From the NCBI GenBank assembly GCA_004556975.1, contig SFFD01000039.1, positions 1 to 11,503 on the forward strand: 11,503 nucleotides of DNA, given 5' to 3'. The notes beneath the pieces are model-generated. The model was not told the DNA's origin. It ran no database searches and worked only from the letters and a program-made list of their open reading frames with translations. This stretch comes from Oscillospiraceae bacterium. GTDB lineage: Bacteria > Bacillota > Clostridia > Oscillospirales > Ruminococcaceae. A program made the position numbers and the translations under genes. The first letter of the stretch is position 1, and every line of letters begins with the position of its first letter. This document shows, one piece after another, positions 8,136-11,503 of the stretch.

Positions 8136-8987
8136 ATGAAGTTTAAAATACTTAAAAAGGAGAAAAGGCATTCTGAAGAAGCGGCTTCATCAGAAAATAA
8201 ACGGCGCCGCCGCCGCGGAAAAAACCGTAAAATGACGCCGTTTTATATTGTGCTGTCTTTGTTTATTATTGCCGCCGCAATTTATCTTTGCCTTACCATG
8301 CTTTTTAATGTAGACAGAATAAACGTCATTGGAAATACGCTGTATTCCGAAAGAGATATTGTTGAAACATCGGGAATAACCAAAGGACAGAACCTTTTTG
8401 AAGTGGATACGGCCTATGCTTCTGACAAGCTGTATTCGGTATATAGTTACATAGAAGAAGCACAGGTAAAGCGTAATTTTCCCAACGCCGTGACAATAAC
8501 AATAACAGAAGCAAAACCCTTCGCCGTACTTGAAGAAGCGGACGGATATACGCTTATAAGTTCAAGGGGAAAGGTGCTTGAACGCGGGCTTGAAGAGGTT
8601 CCCTACGGAATGATAACGGTTCGCGGGATAAGCACCGTAAGCAATAATGAGGACGATGCAAAACGGCTTGTTCTTTTAAATGCCGTTATGGCGGCCATGG
8701 AAAAATTTGAAATGAAAAATTACGATTTCATCGACCTTACCGATACGCTGGAAATTGTAATGGTTTGCAATGACAGAATAAAAGTTGTACTTGGAAACGA
8801 ATTGGAACTTGAGTATAAGCTTCAGTTTGTAAACGAAGTCGTAACAGAAAAGCTGCCCAAAAACGGCTTTTATCTTGTTGACGCTTCCACCGCCGGAAAA
8901 GTTATGACAAAAGAAATGACCATCTCTCCGTGGGATTCGCTGCAGAAAACCGTAGGAAGCGGTTTTGCCGATGAAGACGAAGAATAA
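8136..8987 (+). CDS. ftsQ: Cell division protein FtsQ/DivIB
   Basis: Bitopic membrane protein of the divisome that scaffolds the FtsL/FtsB complex and helps control the septal SEDS/PBP pair. The 283-residue product has a highly basic cytoplasmic N-terminus, including a run of five arginines (23-27) in a KR-rich cluster, one membrane segment at about 34-56, then a POTRA domain at about 57-130 (FNVDRINVIGN, KGQNLF, VKRNFPNAVTITITEAKPFAVLE). The FtsQ/DivIB beta domain follows to about residue 255. The charged, single-anchor, POTRA layout and the position between murG and ftsZ make the call, even though the family diverges quickly in sequence. The C-terminus is a short acidic tail (DEDEE). The ATG at 8136 follows GAAAGGAT at 8123-8130. 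Confidence 0.9.
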   Translation: MKFKILKKEKRHSEEAASSENKRRRRRGKNRKMTPFYIVLSLFIIAAAIYLCLTMLFNVDRINVIGNTLYSERDIVETSGITKGQNLFEVDTAYASDKLYSVYSYIEEAQVKRNFPNAVTITITEAKPFAVLEEADGYTLISSRGKVLERGLEEVPYGMITVRGISTVSNNEDDAKRLVLLNAVMAAMEKFEMKNYDFIDLTDTLEIVMVCNDRIKVVLGNELELEYKLQFVNEVVTEKLPKNGFYLVDASTAGKVMTKEMTISPWDSLQKTVGSGFADEDEE

Positions 8988-8998
8988 ATTGATACGCT

Positions 8999-9026
8999 CG
9001 CTGCGTGCTCAAATGAGCACGCAGCG
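8999..9026 (+). repeat. Perfect 12-bp inverted repeat downstream of ftsQ
   Basis: Arms 8999-9010 (CGCTGCGTGCTC) and 9015-9026 pair perfectly around an AAAT loop, giving a very stable GC-rich hairpin 11 bases after the ftsQ stop. Only three T residues follow shortly after (9028-9030, then GC), so it is a poor intrinsic terminator. It could protect the 3' end of the operon mRNA, slow transcription, or be a protein-binding dyad. Confidence 0.8.
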
Positions 9027-9038
9027 CTTTGCAATGCA

Positions 9039-9078
9039 CTTGTTTGAGCACGTAAATTTTTACGGTGCTCAAAGCAAG
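9039..9078 (+). repeat. Second, longer imperfect hairpin sharing arms with the first
   Basis: Arm 9039-9055 pairs with 9060-9078. CTTG 9039-9042 pairs with 9075-9078; TTTGAGCAC 9043-9051 pairs with 9065-9073; GTAA 9052-9055 pairs with 9060-9063. G9064 and G9074 are single bulges. This makes about 17 base pairs. The core GAGCAC/GTGCTC is the same as in the hairpin at 8999-9026. No T-run follows. Confidence 0.7.
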
Positions 9079-9160
9079 GAAAAGAGGCTGCATTTTCAAA
9101 AAACTTTTATAAAATTTTGTAAAAACCCATAATATCTCTTGCAATAAAGCTTAAAATCTG

Positions 9161-9190
9161 TTAATCTTATATTAGGTTTTTATATATAAT
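9161..9190 (+). promoter_or_regulatory. Candidate vegetative promoter for ftsZ
   Basis: A perfect TATAAT -10 box lies at 9185-9190, 34 bases before the ftsZ ATG, with a weak -35 candidate TTAATC at 9161-9166 (18-base spacer). The upstream 80 bases are AT-rich, like an UP element. An alternative pairing is TTGCAA at 9139-9144 with TAATCT at 9162-9167 (17-base spacer). A start near 9197 would place GGAGG (9204-9208) close to the transcript 5' end. This would let ftsZ be transcribed independently of the upstream operon. Confidence 0.45.
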
Positions 9191-9218
9191 ACAGAGCACA
9201 AACGGAGGCTTAAGATAA

Positions 9219-10310
9219 ATGCAGATGAATTTTGACATGGACAATGATACGGGTCGCGTTGTTACAATTAAAGTCGTCGGTGTTGGCGGCGGCGGCGGCA
9301 ATGCGGTTAACCACATGGTAAATTCTGATATTTCAAGCGTTGAGTTTATTTCCATAAATACCGATAAACAGGCACTTCTTTCTTCAAAAGCAACACAGAA
9401 AATTGCCATAGGCGAAAAGCTTACCAAAGGACGCGGAGCGGGCGGCGACCCTTCCGTCGGTCAAAGAGCGGGTGAAGAAAGCCGCGATGAAATTGCAAAC
9501 GCTCTTAAAGGCGCACAGATGGTATTTATTACCGCAGGTATGGGCGGCGGCACAGGCACCGGCGCAGCGGCCATTGTTGCGGAAGTAAGCCGCGAAATCG
9601 GTGCTCTTACTGTTGGCATTGTTACAAAGCCCTTTGCATTTGAAGGCAAACACAGAATGGAACAGGCCGAAAGCGGAATTATTGCCTTGCGCGAACATGT
9701 GGATTCCCTTATCGTTATTCCCAATGAAAGACTTAAGGCCACCTCTGAAACAAAGATAACCTTCCTTAATGCATTTGCAGCGGCGGATGACGTTCTTCGT
9801 CAGGGCGTACAAAGCATAAGCGACCTTATTACAACCGATGGTCTTGTAAACCTTGACTTTGCCGATATTTGTGCAATTATGCGCGACGCAGGCGTTGCCC
9901 ACATGGGCGTTGGACATGCTTCCGGCGAGGATAAAGCAGAAAAAGCAACAAAAATGGCAATTTCAAGCCCGCTGCTTGAAACTTCTATCGATGGTGCTCA
10001 TCGCGTTATTGTCAATATTACAGCGTCTGCAGACATTAGTCTTGACGAAATTGACGCTGCCACTACAATGGTGCACGATGCCTGCTCACCGGATGTAAAC
10101 CTTATATTCGGTGTGGCTTTAAGCGAAGATTATAATGATGAAATGTCAATCACCGTAATTGCCACAGGCTTTGATGACAATAAAAAATCTTCCGATTCTT
10201 CCATGCCCGATTTTATCAAATATAATTTTGACAGCGATGAGAATAAAGAACCGGAACCCAGTTTTCTTGATGAAGACCTTATGCAGCTTTTCAACAGCCC
10301 AAGAAAATAA
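9219..10310 (+). CDS. ftsZ: Cell division GTPase FtsZ with atypical C-terminal tail
   Basis: Cytoplasmic tubulin homologue that polymerises into the Z-ring and recruits the divisome. The 363-residue product has GVGGGGGNAV (21-30), the tubulin signature GGGTGTG (109-115), IPNERL (167-172), the T7 synergy loop NLDFADI (211-217) and the end of the globular domain at TVIATGF (312-318). Then the protein departs from the usual pattern. Only about 10 residues separate the globular core from MPDFIKYN (329-336), the best match to the conserved C-terminal peptide that binds FtsA, SepF and others. About 27 acidic residues then follow, ending LFNSPRK. Typical FtsZ linkers are tens of residues long and the conserved peptide is near the end. 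ftsA is not encoded upstream. The start ATG 9219 follows GGAGG at 9204-9208; an ATG two codons later is a possible alternative. Confidence 0.98.
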   Translation: MQMNFDMDNDTGRVVTIKVVGVGGGGGNAVNHMVNSDISSVEFISINTDKQALLSSKATQKIAIGEKLTKGRGAGGDPSVGQRAGEESRDEIANALKGAQMVFITAGMGGGTGTGAAAIVAEVSREIGALTVGIVTKPFAFEGKHRMEQAESGIIALREHVDSLIVIPNERLKATSETKITFLNAFAAADDVLRQGVQSISDLITTDGLVNLDFADICAIMRDAGVAHMGVGHASGEDKAEKATKMAISSPLLETSIDGAHRVIVNITASADISLDEIDAATTMVHDACSPDVNLIFGVALSEDYNDEMSITVIATGFDDNKKSSDSSMPDFIKYNFDSDENKEPEPSFLDEDLMQLFNSPRK

Positions 10311-10322
10311 TTTGCCATGTTT

Positions 10323-10349
10323 GCCTCCGGAGAAATCCGGAGGCTTTTT
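10323..10349 (+). terminator. Rho-independent terminator after ftsZ
   Basis: GCCTCCGGA (10323-10331) pairs perfectly with TCCGGAGGC (10336-10344) around a GAAA tetraloop, followed at once by five T residues (10345-10349). It begins 13 bases after the ftsZ stop and separates ftsZ from the next transcription unit. There is no A-run on the 5' side, so it should act only on + strand transcripts. Confidence 0.92.
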
Positions 10350-10361
10350 GCTGTGCAAAAA

Positions 10362-10391
10362 TGAATACGGCGCCTTTTTTCCTCATAAAAT
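10362..10391 (+). promoter_or_regulatory. Candidate sporulation sigma-factor promoter
   Basis: TGAATA at 10362-10367 equals the SigG -35 consensus known from Bacillus subtilis. CATAAAAT at 10384-10391 matches seven of eight positions of the SigE -10 consensus CATACAAT. Read as SigE, GAATACG (10363-10369) to CATAAAAT has a 14-base spacer, the usual value; read as SigG, the spacer is 16 where 17-18 is usual. Position directly after the ftsZ terminator supports a promoter here. Against it, initiation near 10398 would leave almost no leader before the GTG start at 10408. Confidence 0.35.
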
Positions 10392-10407
10392 TTTTAGAGG
10401 AAAGAAG

Positions 10408-11076
10408 GTGCTTATTATTTACAGTGAGAAATATTCGGATTTCAGCAGTATGATGGCGCGGTATGAGGAAGAAATGCGCCGCGCATATGCCAGCGCGCCG
10501 CATTTGGAGGGAACGGGCGCGCCTGCTGCCGCACAGGAGGATGAATCATATGAAAAGAAACTTGCACGGCAAAATGCTCTTGCCAAACAGGCGGCGGAGG
10601 AAGTGCTTGAGAATCTTCCTACGGAGGAGGATGTGACTCCCGACAAGACGGAAATTCATCAGCCGCAAGACTATGCCTATGTTACTGACGGAGAAGAAAA
10701 TATCTACCCTGAAAATGATGTTGGGCGGATAATAGTAACAGCAACAGCCGGAAGAGAAGCTTATCCTCTTGCCGGAGTAAATGTGCTTATTGACAGAGAT
10801 GACATAAACGACGGCGGAGGAAGGCTTGATCTTGTCGGAATACTTGTTACGGACAGCAGCGGAAGAACTGACCCGATTGCTGTTGAAACTGTGAACCGCA
10901 GCCTTTCACAGGAACCCGGCGAGCAGGGAAATACTTTTACAACATACTATGTAAGCGCGCGGAAAAGCGGATATTTTCCGATAGACAAATATCCGGTGGA
11001 TGTTTTCGGAGGGCAGACTTCTATTTTAGAGCTTAGTTTTACTCCGCAGCCGGAATACTTGGGAGGGGGACGCTGA
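10408..11076 (+). CDS. Protein with a carboxypeptidase-regulatory-like beta-sandwich domain, SleC-prodomain-like
   Basis: The product has 222 residues from GTG at 10408, preceded by AGAGGAAAG at 10396-10404. Further in-frame starts are ATG codons at 10450 and 10453, with weaker ribosome binding sites. An N-terminal charged helix (SSMMARYEEEMRRAY, 13-27) leads to an Ala/Glu-rich linker. At about residues 106-213 comes a beta-sandwich of the carboxypeptidase-regulatory/transthyretin-like type: GRIIVTATAGREAYPLAGVNVLI, then LVTDSSGRTDPIAVE, YYVSARKSGYFPIDKYPVDVFGG and LELSFTPQPE. There is no signal peptide or membrane segment. The stop is three bases before the next gene, so the two are almost certainly translated together. 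From memory, clostridial SleC begins with such a domain before its lytic part, so this could be a separately encoded prodomain, chaperone or targeting partner. The role is inferred, not shown. Confidence 0.75.
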   Translation: MLIIYSEKYSDFSSMMARYEEEMRRAYASAPHLEGTGAPAAAQEDESYEKKLARQNALAKQAAEEVLENLPTEEDVTPDKTEIHQPQDYAYVTDGEENIYPENDVGRIIVTATAGREAYPLAGVNVLIDRDDINDGGGRLDLVGILVTDSSGRTDPIAVETVNRSLSQEPGEQGNTFTTYYVSARKSGYFPIDKYPVDVFGGQTSILELSFTPQPEYLGGGR

Positions 11077-11079
11077 CCT

Positions 11080-11503
11080 ATGGTAAAAGGCTATGTCGCT
11101 GTTCCGGAGTTCATAACGGTACATCTCGGCCCGCCGGATTCCAACGCAGAAAATATCACCGTTTCATTTCCGGAATATATAAAAAATGTAGCTTCAAGCG
11201 AAATTTATCCCACATGGCCGGAAAACTCTCTTAGGGCAAATATATATGCCCAGGTGACATTTGCCCTAAACAGAATTTATACTGAATGGTACCGCAGCAG
11301 AGGATATCCGTTTGACATAACTTCATCCACAAGCTATGACCAGAAATTCATAAAAGGAAGAAATATATTTGAAAATGTAGGCGAGATTGTAGACGAGATT
11401 TTTAACCGCTATGTTACTAAACAAGGCTATTTCAATCCATATTATACGGAATACTGCAACGGAACAACTGTAACCTGCCCGGGACTTTCGCAATGGGGGA
11501 CGG
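11080..11503 (+). CDS. SpoIID/SleC-like putative cortex-lytic protein (3' partial)
   Basis: ATG at 11080 follows the strong site GGGAGGGGGA (11061-11070); 141 codons are visible before the window ends. The sequence resembles the SpoIID-type lytic transglycosylase fold as I recall it in spore cortex-lytic SleC and in related clostridial peptidoglycan-binding proteins. It has VPEFITVHLG (8-17), YIKNVASSEIYPTWP (33-47), a helix ANIYAQVTFALNRIYTEWY (53-71), TSSTSYDQKFIKGR (81-94), and TVTCPGLSQWG (130-140). E41 in VASSEIY aligns with the catalytic glutamate of SpoIID (VAAEMP context), and C126 and C133 flank the NGTTVT turn. A C-terminal peptidoglycan-binding domain is expected but outside the window. 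No signal peptide is seen. Cortex hydrolysis during germination is likely; a vegetative wall role is possible. Confidence 0.75.
   Translation, partial: MVKGYVAVPEFITVHLGPPDSNAENITVSFPEYIKNVASSEIYPTWPENSLRANIYAQVTFALNRIYTEWYRSRGYPFDITSSTSYDQKFIKGRNIFENVGEIVDEIFNRYVTKQGYFNPYYTEYCNGTTVTCPGLSQWGT

Noticed and set aside
8999..9030. Hairpin after ftsQ as an intrinsic terminator
   Set aside because: The stem is excellent but only three T residues follow, interrupted by GC. It is reported as an inverted repeat instead.
9285..9299. Repeat of GGC triplets near the ftsZ start
   Set aside because: It simply encodes the conserved glycine-rich nucleotide-binding loop of FtsZ.
10381..10400. Hairpin CCTC/GAGG that might hide the ribosome binding site of the gene at 10408
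   Set aside because: Only four GC-containing pairs form, with mismatches behind them; too weak to claim regulation.
1..11503. CRISPR arrays, tRNA or rRNA genes, insertion sequences, phage genes
   Set aside because: None was seen. The window is densely filled with recognisable cell-wall, division and spore-type genes, and the only sizeable gap (8988-9218) holds no cloverleaf or transposase fragment.

Overview
The window is a stretch of a division and cell-wall (dcw) cluster from a Gram-positive bacterium, most likely an endospore-forming member of the Clostridia (Bacillota). The grounds are the PASTA-bearing class B penicillin-binding protein, strong GGAGG-type ribosome binding sites, a MurE with the DNPR motif typical of meso-diaminopimelate-adding enzymes, and a pair of genes after ftsZ that resembles the clostridial spore cortex-lytic enzyme SleC. 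Base composition looks moderate, a little below 50% GC by eye. The exact family cannot be fixed from the sequence alone. All genes lie on the + strand.

Positions 2-8987 hold seven tightly spaced genes (gaps of 19-36 bases), very likely one operon: a class B PBP of the SpoVD/FtsI type (5' end outside the window), murE, murF, mraY, a SEDS glycosyltransferase of the FtsW/SpoVE type, murG and ftsQ/divIB. Together they carry peptidoglycan precursor assembly from UDP-MurNAc-dipeptide to lipid II (MurE, MurF, MraY, MurG). They also supply the septal or cortex polymerase and crosslinking pair (SEDS protein plus PBP) and a divisome scaffold (FtsQ). murD, usually between mraY and ftsW, is absent, as are murB, murC and ftsA.

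A 231-base gap (8988-9218) separates ftsQ from ftsZ. It contains two adjacent hairpins built from four copies of the same GAGCAC/GTGCTC arm, then an AT-rich stretch with a perfect TATAAT box that may be a separate ftsZ promoter. ftsZ (9219-10310) is followed by a clear intrinsic terminator (10323-10349). Its C-terminal tail is unusual: a very short linker, and a putative conserved peptide that is not at the end of the protein.

From 10408 a second transcription unit begins: a 222-residue protein with a carboxypeptidase-regulatory-like beta-sandwich, then, three bases later, a SpoIID/SleC-like protein running off the window. A sequence resembling a sporulation sigma-factor promoter lies just upstream. 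The order of the two domains matches the layout I recall for SleC, so this looks like a spore-germination lytic system split over two genes. This is the most interesting part of the window.
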